Source: Lentinus brumalis (Eukaryota; Basidiomycota; Agaricomycetes; Polyporales; Polyporaceae). From it: 64,000 bases of DNA. Shown piece by piece: positions 46,978 through 61,672 of this stretch. The stretch is from contig MARA01000020.1 of the NCBI GenBank assembly GCA_001792895.1, positions 310,001 through 374,000 on the forward strand. The letters run 5' to 3'. The translations under genes and the position numbers were made by a program. The number at the start of each line of letters is the position of its first letter. Position 1 is the stretch's first letter. Below the pieces are notes generated by a model, which worked only from the letters and a program-made list of their open reading frames with translations, ran no database searches and was not told where the DNA came from.

Positions 46978-47924
46978 GGCGCTGCGAGGGCAACGCGACG
47001 AGGGAGATTATAGCAGCCAGAGTTGCTGTTCGCATGAGAAGAGTGCTTATATGTAACCTGGGGATCGGGTGCCAGTCTATTGACAGCACTGTAATTGCTC
47101 GATGGAGGAGTGATATGGCGCAATCTTCCATTGGTGACATGTCTCATCGGCTCCAGTTCTAGCCAGTAGGGTTACTTACCAAGACATGAATAATGCCGAA
47201 GTCGCGGAAGTCGAGCCCGCTCCGTGACAAAGGGGCATAAGACGATGTGATCGCATGCAAACCTGCTGGTCTCGGTCTTCGGACTGCATTTGGCAATGCA
47301 GACGCCGGTCCACCCACGTGGTCACTCTGCAGTAGTGCCCGGCCGTGAGGACACACACTTGGTCAGTGTAAGCGCAGAAGCAAGTACTAGTCACTGGATT
47401 TTTGTGGCTGGTAGACTTTGGAGTGCGAGGATTTCAGAGCCACTCATGAGTGGTACGATATCTCGACCAGGCGGTGTATTTAGGTAGCTCGGAGCTTGAA
47501 GTACTTAATGTAAGCTGGGGTTCTCTGGTAAGGTGTAGACCGCCTTGTAAGAATGGGCTCCAATTACCTCTCAGACACACTGTGGTAAGTCCCCTCCTCC
47601 TCGTGGCTTCAACCTACACGCTTGTTCAGCGGGCTTGACTGCATTGTGAGTATTTACAAGGCTCTGGCTAGCCGCATATTCGCACAGAAAAAGTAATGTC
47701 GGCCAAACATAGAACTTGATGACCCCTGCTTTGTGAATTCACTGAGAGTTTGGAGAGGTTTGGAGAGCAAAATGTCGATCAAGCGCCGGGCGTTCAGTAT
47801 GGGAACAAATAGATATCAACGGCGCCTTTCGCCAGCAAAGCCTGAAGCTCGCGGGCGCTTCGACCACAAGCTGCGAACTTGAACGTTTTGAACGTTTTGG
47901 CCAGCGAAAAGACGGTCCCCGAAG
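46978..47924. other. Divergent promoter region, FMO / CFT1
   Basis: 947 nt between head-to-head genes. A direct repeat GAACGTTTT occurs twice at 47880-47901, just before the CFT1 start. No other gene. Confidence 0.4.
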
Positions 47925-50900
47925 ATGCATGCTCTTCGTCAAGAGATTCTACCACCCAGCGGCGTAGAGTTTGCAGCGTGTCTCAAATTCACGCCGTCAA
48001 CGCTCTCACAAGCAGGCTCGTCATCGTCGCAAACCGGCCGCGCACTCTTCAATGTCGTTGTCGCTCGCTCAAGTCTTCTCCGCATCTTCGAGGTCAGGGA
48101 AGAGCCGGCTCCGGTGTCGGTGCAGCAGGACGATGAGAAGGAGAAGCGGGCCAGCGTGCGCAAGGGGACGGAAGCGGTGGAAGGAGAGGTCGAGATGGAC
48201 GGGACGGGAGACGGGTTCGTGAACGTCGACACGGTCAAGGTGAATACGTTCCGGGTAACGAGTTCTTTGTCGTCGCTGCATAGCAATGCCATTCCTCGTT
48301 CATCTACTGTTTTCGACGACGCGGGCGAGCTTCTGCCACTGAGAACTTTTGCTGACCCGTGTCCGTGTCGTCTTCAGTCCACTGGTCAGAACGGCGTCTC
48401 CCCACCGACTGTCAACCGTTTCTACCTTGTCCGCGAGCATCGACTCCATGGAACCGTCACTGGTCTAGAGGCCGTGCGCACTGTGCACTCGCTGGAGGAC
48501 AGGTTGGACAGACTTTTGGTTTCTTTCAAGGACGCGAAGGTGCGTAACAATAGTCACCTCACAGCAGTACACCCCATCTCATGCTCGTACACCATAGATT
48601 GCACTTCTAGAATGGTCCGATTCCACCCATGATGTGATCACCGTATCAATTCATACCTATGAACGGGCACCTCAGTTGGTGAGTAATTTCATCTCATCTC
48701 GTCTTCAACGCAACCCATTCCACCACTCCCGCAAACATCCACTATCCTTGCTTCTCGCGAGTATGACGGAAGAAACTTCCACATTCTTCCTTCTCACATA
48801 CATCTGATACTCGTGAGACCGTGGTTTGCGCCCGCAGTCTCCCTTCTGTATCCTCTACATCCGCGAGGTCGATTGCCGAGGCTCGGGGGGTCATCAGGTG
48901 GAAATTTCGGTTGTCCTATTCTGACTCACTGTAGCGGTGGCCCTCGCATGCAGTCGAGGCAGGCTGGTGGTCCTTTGCGGACTGCAATCAGTCTCGTCCC
49001 AGACAGCTAGAAGCGCTCGTTAGAATGTGACGATCATCGAGACAGACGAGAGAAGGACCGTCTCCTGACCGTTTGGTGAGCCTCTTATGACGAGTGAGGG
49101 ACAGTGACACTTGTCGCCGGCGCGACGACGAGTGCCCAGCCTTACACGCGTTCATGCCTCGGTGCGTCTCGACTCCATGCGGATCCTTTCGACCGTGGGT
49201 CGTATGGAGGGAGCCCAACACTGGGATGGAAAGCAGCGCATATATGCACTTTATCGTACCTCAGCCGAGTTGCCATTCGGCACGAGAGATACCGTTAAGA
49301 CTTCAGAGCGGTGACGGCCAGAGCAGCTTATACTCATGTTCGTATATGGCTGCCGTTATCGTGAAGCGTCCTTGGGTGTGTCCTGGCTGTCCCGTTGACC
49401 ATGTGTTCAACGGTCGTGGAGCGTAACGCGTCCTGGAAAGACTGGCTTCGAGACCAGTCACGGCCCAGAACCTGTGCATTCTTCGTCCCGTTCCCTCTGC
49501 ATTTCGATGTTTTACTGGAGGGCCAGGTGTCTGGACTGGCCTTGTGCACAGAGGCGCGTGACTCGGGTACCAACTCCCAGTCGGTGAAACGGAGGATCGA
49601 TGCGGTACACAACGCCGACGAAGCGGTGGACTATTTGCTGTCTAGCGTGGTGGTTCCGATGCGGCGCTCCTCTGTATGCCTGCTCAGAGACTCAGACCAG
49701 GTGGAGATGCGGTTGTTCACCTGCGAGCATGGACTTCCCGTGGAGAGTGCAAGGTATCACATCTTTTTGTGGATCTCCGTGCATCTGATGCCCTTCCAAC
49801 TCTATACCATCTCGAGTTCTGATACCTAGCTGACGAGCACACAGATGGCCCTGGATGCCCCGCTTTTCCGCTCTGAACTTCGCGTCGATCCGCTCTCCCG
49901 ATGTGCGGCGCTGTCTCTGCCGAAGGATGCGTTCGCTATCCTGCCGTTCTACCAAAGCCAGGCCGAACTCGACTTGATGGAGCAGGAGACCAGCCAGGCG
50001 AGAGATGTCCCGTATTCTCCGAGCTTCATCCTCGACCTTGCCAACGACGTCGACAAGCGGATACGAAACGTCATTGACTTCGCGTTCTTGCCCGGCTTCC
50101 ACAACCCCACCATAGCGGTGCTGTGCCAGTATCAACAGACATGGACGGGGTAGGCCGCCGTTGAACTTCCCTCGCGCACATGCTAACACCCTTTCAGGCG
50201 ATTGAAAGAGTACAAGGATACGGTCGGGCTGTACATTTTCACGCTCGACCTCATCACGAACAACTACCCCGTCATTACCAGCGTCGAGGGCCTGCCATAC
50301 GACTGCTTTGCCATCACGCCGTGCTCGACCGCCACCGGCGGAGTCGTCATCCTCGCCGCCAACTCCATCCTATACGTCGATCAGTCCAGCCGTAGAGTCA
50401 TCCTGCCTGTCAACGGCTGGCCTCCGAGAATTACCGACTTGCCCATACCGACACTGACGCCCCAGGAGCAGGAATGCAATCTCCTGCTCGAAGGAAGCCG
50501 CGTCTCGTTCGTGGACGAGCGCACGCTCTTCCTCTTCCTGCGCGACGGCACGGTGTATCCCGTCGAGCTGATCCAGGACGGGAGCAGGGTGTCCCGGCTG
50601 TCGATGTCTGCTCCGCTCGCTCAAACCACCATCCCGGCTGTAGTGAAGAGGATTGGCGACGACCATCTATTCGTTGGCAGCCTCGTTGGCCCGTCTGTCT
50701 TGCTCCGCACCGCACATGTAGAGGAGGACATTGTCGACGAGGACGTTGAGATGGCCGCCGGGCCCGCTGTCGTGGACACGGTCAACCACATGGACGTTGT
50801 GGATGACGACGAAGGCGAGGCTTGCCCTGAGATATGCGCGCTTCCTATCTGATTTCCCCTCCTGCAGATCTCTATGGGCCGTCGACGGATGCGGAGAAGC

Positions 50901-53900
50901 TTGCTGCCAACGGTACCACCAACGGCATTACTGACTCTGTTCGCAAGCGTGTGGTGGTCCACATGTCTATATGTGACGCGATCCCCGCCCATGGGCCAAT
51001 TTCCGACATGGCGTTTGGTATTGCGCGCAACGGCGTAGGTAGCGTCTACAGCAAATATTTGCCACCACTCACCACGTTTACAGGATCGCCAGGTCCCCGA
51101 GCTCATGGCAGCGACAGGGTCGGGCCATCTGGGTGGCTTCCACCTCTTCCAGGTATGAACGTGCAGTGTCATTTTGCGAATGGAGTTGACGTACGATATG
51201 AAAACAGAGAGACATGCCAACGCGCTCGAAACGCAAACTCCATGCCATTGGGGGAGGTCGCGGGATGTGGTCCCTGCCTATCCGCCAGTCGGTCAAGTCC
51301 AACGGAGGGACGTTTGACAAGCCTACAAACCCTCTTCGCGGAGAATTCGACACGGTCATCATCAGTACCGATGCTAACCCCTCTCCGGGTTTGTCGCGGG
51401 TTCGTACGTTCAAGGCAGCTGCATGATAAGTCACTCACCCTTCTCTCAGATTGCCAAACGCTCGTCGCAGTCGGATATCACCATCACAACTCGTATACCG
51501 GGGGTGACGCTCGGTGCGGCTCCGTTCTTCCAGGGCACAGCGATCCTGCATGTCATGTTCAACGTCACCAATGTGATACGAGTGCTGGAACCTGGTGCGT
51601 ACGAGTTGGCAGAGTAAGGCACCATGTGCTGACCTCGAAACAGACGGAACCGAGCGACAGAGCATCAAGGACCTCGATGGCAGCACCCCGAGACCGAGGA
51701 TCAAGTCGTGCAGCATCTGCGACCCGTTCATCCTCATCATCCGCGAAGACGACACCATAGGACTATTCATAGGAGAGATCGAGCGAGGTAAGATCAGGCG
51801 AAAGGACATGTCGCCTATGGGAGACAAGGTTAATATTTCTGGCTGCTCTTGTTGAGGAACCTCCGTGCTCACTCCGATGCCGGTGCAGACGTCCAGGTAT
51901 CTGGCTGGATACTTCTACACGGATACGAGCGGGCTCTTCCAAACGTTTTTGAACGAGGAGGTTCCCGCAGAGACACCGACGTCCACCCTGCAGGGCGCCA
52001 TGAACGCGGGAAGCAGGAGTCAGTGGCTTGTCCTCGTCCGCCCGCAAGGCGTTGTTGAGGTGAGGGCTCCCACATTGAACCTTGACACGCACCTGACCAT
52101 CCACCTGACAGCTCTGGACGCTGCCGAAGCTCTCACTGGCATTCTCCACGACGCTCCTGGCAACCCTTGACCCGGTGATCACCGACTCGCTGGAGCCTCC
52201 CGCCCTCTCACTGCCGCAGGACCCGCCAAGAAAGCCACAAGAGCTCGACATCGAGCAAATCGTCATAGCGCCTCTGGGGAATCGCAACCTCACCCGCATC
52301 TCATTGCAAGCGTCTGCGTTAAGATGAACCGCAGAGTAGTTCTAACTATGATCCTCCTGCACAGGTCTTCCTCCGTTCGGGATTGCTTGCGATCTACGAG
52401 GCGGTTGCGACGGCGCCTCCAGCGGAGCCACTGCCCTCTACCCGATCCTCGACGCTTCTTGTCAAGTTCATCAAGGTCGTGTCCAGGGCGTTCGACATAC
52501 AGCACACTGAGGAGGAGCAGAGATCAGTCTTAGCCGAGCAGAAGCGCATATCGCGCCTGCTTCTGCCCTTCGTGACTTCTCCTGCGCCGGGCCAGACGTA
52601 TGCTGGAGTGTTCTTCACTGGCGATCGACCATGCTGGATAGTCTCGACGGACAAGGGCGGCGTGCGAGTGTTCCCCTCCGGCCACAACGTCGTACATGCG
52701 TTCACGACATGCTCCCTGTGGGAGTCCAGGGGAGACTTCCTTCTCTACTCGGACGAGGTACGTGCGGGCATTCGACCGATGGCGCCGAACGGAGAGCTAA
52801 CTTCATGACGTGCGTGTCCAGGGCCCCAGTTTGGTGGAATGGATGCCCGGCGTACTCCTGGACGCCCATCTCCCTGCGCGCTCCATCCCACGTTCGCGGC
52901 CATACTCAAACATCGTGTTTGATGCCTCGACCTCGCTGGTCGTCGCGGCCTCGTCCTTCATGAACCGATTCGCGTCATATGACGAGGATGGGAACATCGT
53001 CTGGGAGCCTGATAGTGAGTGTATAAAGGGTCGCTATCTCTTGTCTGCGCGCGGCTACTGACTAGTACGATCTCATCGCAGGCCCTAACATCTCGTTCCC
53101 TCAGTGCGAGACCTCCACGCTGGAGCTTATCTCGCCTGATGGCTGGATTACGATGGACGGGTACGCACGTAGGTTGTGTCGATGTGAAGTGTCGCTGACT
53201 CGTTGCGTGTGCAGGTTCGAGTTCGCGGCCAACGAGGTGGTCAACTGCGTCGTGTCTGTGCCACTTGAGACCATGAGCACGGAATCTGGCATGAAGGACT
53301 TCATCGCCGTTGGCACCACGACTAATCGCGGCGAGGATCTCGCAGTCAAGGGCGCGGTGAGTGCACCACACCATCTGTTCAATGAGCCGGGGCTGACCTG
53401 CCATGCCCATGTCATTCTAGGTGTACATCTTCGAGATCGTCGAGGTGGTGCCAGACGCAAGCACGAACATCAAGCGTTGGTGGCGGCTCAAGTTGTTGTG
53501 CCGCGACGAGGCGAAGGGCCCCGTAACCTTCTTGTGTGGCATGAACGGCTACCTCGTCTCGTCCATGGGCAGAAGGTACGTGGGTGCCGTGATGGTCCCT
53601 TCATGTATATGGCTTCCCGCTGGCATGCTCTGACATACGCTGTGCAGATCTTCGTGCGCGCATTCGATCTGGACGAACGGTTAGTCGGCGTAGCATTCCT
53701 CGACGTCGGGGTGTATGTGACGTCCCTGCGGGCGGTCAAGAACCTCCTGGTAATTGGCGACGCAGTCAAGAGCGTGTGGTTTGTGGCGTTCCAGGTCGGT
53801 TAGCCGTGGTTATGTGCTGCTTGGGGTGTCTGCTGACCGGCTTCGCGCGCACTCAGGAGGACCCGTACAAGCTCGTGATCCTCGGGAAAGACCCGCACCG

Positions 53901-54660
53901 CTGCTGCGTGACAAGAGCCGACCTGTTCTTTGCCGACGGGCACGTCTCTCTTGTAACCTGTGACGAAGAAGGAATTGTCAGAATCTACGTGTACGACCCT
54001 CATGGTACGTCCTGTCTCGTCTCATCACCCAGCGGAAGCGAGGAACGGACCGGACTGACTGCGTGCGTAGACCCGGAGTCGAAGAGTGGCCAGCACCTTC
54101 TCTGCCGCACCGAGTTCCATGGCCAGACAGAGTACCGGAGCTCACTGCTGGTGGCCCGTAGACCGAAGAATGGAGACCCGGAAATCCCTCAGGCCCGGCT
54201 AGTGTGCGGTACGCAGCAGCAAAGAAAAAGGGGGTTGTTGTCCCGCTTCTGACGCCGTTCCTGTTTGTGTCTGTTAGGGTCGGTCGACGGCTCGCTCACA
54301 AACCTGACCTACGTCGACGAAAACGCGTACAAGCGCCTGCACCTGCTGCAGGGTCAGCTCATCCGCACAGTGCAGCATGTCGCGGCTCTTAACCCCAAGG
54401 CCTTCCGGTGCGTACCTCCAGCCCTAGTTCAGCGCGTGCTGGCGTAGCGGTGAACCGATACTGATGCACACGATACACGACGCAGCATGGTGCGAAACGA
54501 GTATGTCTCGAGGCCGCTATCAAAAGGGATACTGGACGGAAACCTGCTGGCGACGTTCGAGGAGCTGCCTATCGCTCGTCAGCACGAAGTCACCCGCCAG
54601 ATTGGCACTGACCGGGCGACGGTGCTCAAGGACTGGGTGTCCCTCGTCGGGGCATGGTGA
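47925..54660 (+). CDS. CFT1: Cleavage and polyadenylation specificity factor subunit Cft1/CPSF160
   Basis: Scaffold of the pre-mRNA 3' processing complex, nuclear. About 22 exons, 1438 aa. N-terminal MMS1_N propellers include FYLVREHRLHGTVTGLE, LLVSFKDAKIALLEW, PLSRCAALSLPKDAFAILPF and PRKPQELDIEQIVIAPLG. The C-terminal CPSF_A domain includes VYIFEIVEVVPD, KIFVRAFDLDERLVG, EDPYKLVILGKDPHRCCVTRADLFFADG and EFHGQTEYRS. The end reads SRPLSKGILDGNLLATFEELPI. First exons: 47925-48239, 48378-48539, 48598-48678; last 54486-54660. Unusual points are a 1166-nt intron (48679-49844) and a GC-AG intron (50815-50867). Two frame breaks are cured by one G each, at 52276-52279 (giving GESQPHPH) and 53567-53569 (giving MGQK). 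All exon phases then agree. Confidence 0.93.
48679..49844 (+). other. 1166-nt intron of CFT1
   Basis: Donor GTGAGT after ERAPQL and acceptor CACACAG before MALDAPLF; homologues run straight through this junction. It contains a domain-less open frame (49395-49829) and an imperfect direct repeat (about 48895-48916 and 49698-49718, CAGGTGGA...CGGTTGT). Its origin by insertion is inferred from length only. Confidence 0.6.
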
Positions 54661-55539
54661 TCTGTGCTCCTGCCCTCTTAGTACATTGCATGTCCTTGCT
54701 GTATCTCTTAGACCGTTCTTTCAATGTGAGTGGTGTTTTGACTGACCCCCACGGGGACAGGAGGCATGCGGAGCGTCCTCCGCATGTTCCTCGTCTTCGC
54801 TGCGCGTCTGTGGGACGACTTCCGCCGGATCAATCGTCAGACGCAGAGCCCTCGTGTATGCCCGGGGCCTCAAGCTAGCTCCTCAAGCCTCATGGCCTGG
54901 TCGTGCTACTACACTGCGACACCGCGTCTATCCCCGTCAGCCCGTCTGTGTCGTGGCGGGGAACCTGAGGTGAGAACATTGACAGACTGATGGATACCCT
55001 TCATACCAGCATAGATCGTCTGCACCCAGTTTGGCGCGGAATTGCCATTGCATGTGCCTTCTTCCCGCGTTCATGCACGATGACGCCAGGTAAGTTATAT
55101 CAGTCACGCATGCGGGATGTTCTCATAGTGATGCGTTGCAGATTGAAACGTTATGCTCGGATGGGTTGAAGAGGTGTATCGCACTTCACATCCCGTGCGC
55201 GGGCCGCGGGCGATCTGCTGGCAAGCTGCGACCGGGCGTGCGTTCGTACGGGCGTGCCTGCGACGGCGTGCCAGGTGTGCAGATATGGGCCCGCATGTTC
55301 GCCAAATGGAATACTCGTGTATGTGAACATGCATTCCCTTCGCAGCGGGTTTCCCTGATCGTCTAGACCGCGGCACATATGAGTGCATGAGTGCACGGTA
55401 CATGAAACATCATACATCATACATATACAAGGGTCTCCTTCATTGTCCGACCCTCCCCGCCTTGCCAGCTCACGGCTTCTCATGCTCAGGATGCTCTCGA
55501 CACTCGGGCTCGACTCCAAAGGCGCCGGCCGCAATAACC
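54661..55539. other. Intergenic, CFT1 to hypothetical gene
   Basis: 879 nt. A small perfect hairpin (CATGCGGA, 6-nt loop, TCCGCATG, 54765-54786) may be fortuitous. No domain-bearing frame. Confidence 0.4.
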
Positions 55540-57513
55540 ATGGCGGCTCGAGAGTACGTTCACGTCGACCTCATCTATGTTGACGCGGTCCCATCTGACT
55601 ATGTCCTTCAGCTCCTCCCTAACGTGCCCAGGGGCTTCTCTGTTCACGTTTTCAAGAACCCTACGCTCCCTACCCATTCCCTTCCCCCAATGCCGCCCCC
55701 CGTAGTGATTCCGTCCAAGTACGACACTCGCCCCTCTAACGGCGGCGGACAGCAGTGGAACAGACAGCAAAGCCATCATGCGCCACACAGTGACTCGGAG
55801 CGAAAGCAGCTGCAAGCAGCGCCACCGCTGTCCTCGCAGGACCACCGTCTCATTCATGTGCCTACGGCTAACCAGGCGTGGCCAGTCGAGGCGAAGCTCT
55901 CCAAGTCCGCGAAGAGCTACGGCATATACCCGAGCCTCGTCGGGACGTCTACGTTTACGAGCGCTCCATCTCTTCGGTATCATTTGATGATGAGTTGGCG
56001 AGTTCCCCATCTTCTGAGTCGTCAAGCTCCAGCGACTCGGATCTCTACGACGACCGCGACCGCAACAACAACACAGCCACGTACCCGGGGAATTTCAATG
56101 TGGAGATCTCGTCGACCCGGGCGAGCAGTTCCACGGAGACCCTGGAGAGCACTTTGACAGCGAGAGCGGCGCCGGGTGCGCGGCTTCCCAATGTTGCCTC
56201 CTCTCTTCCACCTGCCCTGCCTCTCCCCGCTATCGCTGCGCCCCCTCGCCCCGCATCGACGCGCCCCCAGCAGCCACACTCTGACAGGGATAGTGCGACC
56301 GTTGCACGCACGGCTGCCCCGTTGACACGCACAGAAAGCCGCGTACAAAGGAGTATTTCTATCTCGCACGCGGCCGCGGTGCCCCCAATCCAGCTTGATT
56401 CTGTCCCCCTCGACCAGGCCTCCGACAGCGACAGCGAGACCGTCATCTCTGAGACGCACGGGAACGACATGGTCGTTGACATGCTTGGTGCCCAGTGGGC
56501 CGCCTCGACGAGCTACTCCTCGTATCCCTCCCGGAGCACGACGCCGTCCCGCAGGGACTCGGACGACCGCGTGTCCTCGGGCATGCACAGACGCGATGCA
56601 CCTCCACCAGCTGTTCGCGACGTGCCCGCGACACGCCCCGGTGCGTACCGCGAGGACAGTGCCAACAGCCTGCGCGGGGACGAACCTCGCGCGCCGCCTG
56701 GGCTGTCTGGGGCTGTTGCCACGCCTCCTGATGGACGGCCACGGAGCCCGCCTCGCAGGGATGCGGGGCCGCTCTCGTTATCCGCGACGAACATCTCGCC
56801 GAGTTCTCGGTCGCCCCCATCAGCTCCGCCTCTGGCGCGCACTCCGAGCTCCCGTCAAAGTCCTCCCGGGGCGCCCGCTCGGAACGGAGAGATGGGCTCT
56901 TCCTCGTACTTTCCACCCCCACCACCGCACCAGCAGCCGTCGTCGTCGTCCTCGCCGCCCCGCCGCGAGGTGCGCGCGCCTTCCCGCAGCACAACACGCC
57001 CCCCACGAGCATCCCTCCAAGCGCCGGGCAGACGCCCTCACCTCAAGGCAGTCCCACCGCCCCCGGAAACATGAATGCACTCGTCGTAGCCGCGGTAACA
57101 AAGCGCAACGTTCGCTGGACCGAGAACCTCGTCTGTCCGTCCCCTGTCCCCCCAGAGAGCCGCAGAAAGGGCTGGTACAATCGCCGCGGGTGAGTCTATC
57201 TGATCGTGTGAGCAAGTGTTCCCAGAACCCCGTCTAATGCCTCCGCCCGCTGCGCTTGCAGGGACCAGCTGTGGACGAACGACGGCCAATACAAGATGCC
57301 CGAGCCGGGGACGGAGTACCCCCCGGATCTTGCTGTGAGTTCCCGCGTTCTGCGATATCCTACCTATGTACTGATCTTGCCGGCCAGTACTATCCTGAGC
57401 CTAATCAGGGCTGGATGAACGAGGACGGCGTCCGCATCGACATGCAGCACCGACTCATCCCCAAGCAGCCCCTCCGCTCCGCGCTCAAACGCGCCAAACC
57501 TCTCAACGCCTAA
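55540..57513 (+). CDS. Ser/Pro-rich disordered hypothetical protein with conserved-looking C-terminus
   Basis: Exons 55540-57189, 57262-57334 and 57388-57513; 616 aa after two one-base corrections. The N-terminus (AAREYVHVDLIYVDAVPSDY) and C-terminus (RRKGWYNRRGDQLWTNDGQYKMP, YYPEPNQGWMNEDGVRIDMQ, LRSALKRAKPLNA) look ordered. The middle 400 residues are Ser/Pro/Arg-rich and probably disordered, with acidic-serine patches. I do not recognise the family. Frame breaks at CCC (55929-55931) and near CCCC (56958-56961) both need one extra base. With them the full frame is open and length is a multiple of three. Each break is the same type as in BRR2 and CFT1, so the gene is probably intact. It is convergent with the RecQ gene. 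Confidence 0.65.
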
Positions 57514-57966
57514 TTGTCAATAAGTCCCTGGATCCGCGCTCCCCGTTCAGTTTTCTCTATACCCTTGCCCTATCTTTATTCGTCAGAGGAGCCTAATGCC
57601 CTCAGATTTACAACTGTATACTGCACGTCACGAACCGCCCACGACTTCACGACGCCGGAGATGCAGTGGAGACGGTGGAAGTAGAAGACGAAGCTCGCAG
57701 CGTGGAGGTGATCGTGCTATATGATCTGATCCATATTATGACCATGTTAGCGTCCGCCTGGGGGCGGAGCAGGTGGTAATGCCGCACTGGCGGCGACAGC
57801 GACAGCAAATATAAATTATGCCATGTAGTACTAGCACCAAGTAGGATACACTATGAGAATTCTATGTGATACAGCTATTCTTCGACGCAAGACTTCAGAT
57901 ACCGATACAAGGACTGGTGGAGATACAGCAGGGAGGTGGTACAATGGTGGCAAGGCAGCTCAAAAG
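57514..57966. other. Convergent 3' intergenic region
   Basis: 453 nt between the hypothetical gene and RecQ; TTATT and polyadenylation-like AT stretches only. Confidence 0.4.
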
Positions 57967-61257
<3,291 letters not shown>

Positions 61258-61672
61258 ATTCTCTTCCTCTTCCTAATTGTGCTTGTGAGTGATAGGATGT
61301 CGTGGCTTAGTGCCTATGCATACCACTCTCTCATCTCGTTCTGCCTCGACGTCGTGAATGATCCGTGCCTGGTCCATGGCGTGTGTCTTCGTTTCCACGG
61401 TGTACAGATATGTTCTCCGGCGCAAAAGAAGCCAGCGACGCGTTCTAACACCCAAGAAAGGAGCTGGCAGTAGGAAAGCGGGGTGGTAAGAGGCAGGAGG
61501 ACGCGACTCGCGCGCGCGACTGTCGCGACTGAACAGCCACGTGATCCCGAGCCTTTTGGGCGTTAAAATGGTGGACTTGGTCTTGCGATGTCTGCAGCAT
61601 TTTGTCAGCTTGTTCCTCTACCACCACCCTGCCACTATCAGCTCTTGCTACTCGCCGTCTCCGTACTCTAGT
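61258..61672. promoter_or_regulatory. Bidirectional promoter between RecQ and GPN2
   Basis: 415 nt between the start codons of two head-to-head housekeeping genes. No strong TATA on either side. An in-frame ATG at 61541 upstream of GPN2 is disregarded because the family begins at MPFG. Confidence 0.55.

Noticed and set aside
49395..49829. 145-codon frame inside the long CFT1 intron
   Set aside because: No recognisable domain, and it does not join CFT1 in a way homologues support. Kept only as a note on the intron.
54765..54786. Perfect 8-bp stem hairpin
   Set aside because: Isolated, no associated gene or terminator logic in a eukaryote. Likely chance.
13714..57513. Calling BRR2, TDG, the FAD oxidase, FMO, CFT1 and the hypothetical gene pseudogenes because of frame breaks
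   Set aside because: Every break is one missing base in a G/C run, motifs continue on both sides, and two of the genes are essential elsewhere. A consensus error is simpler.
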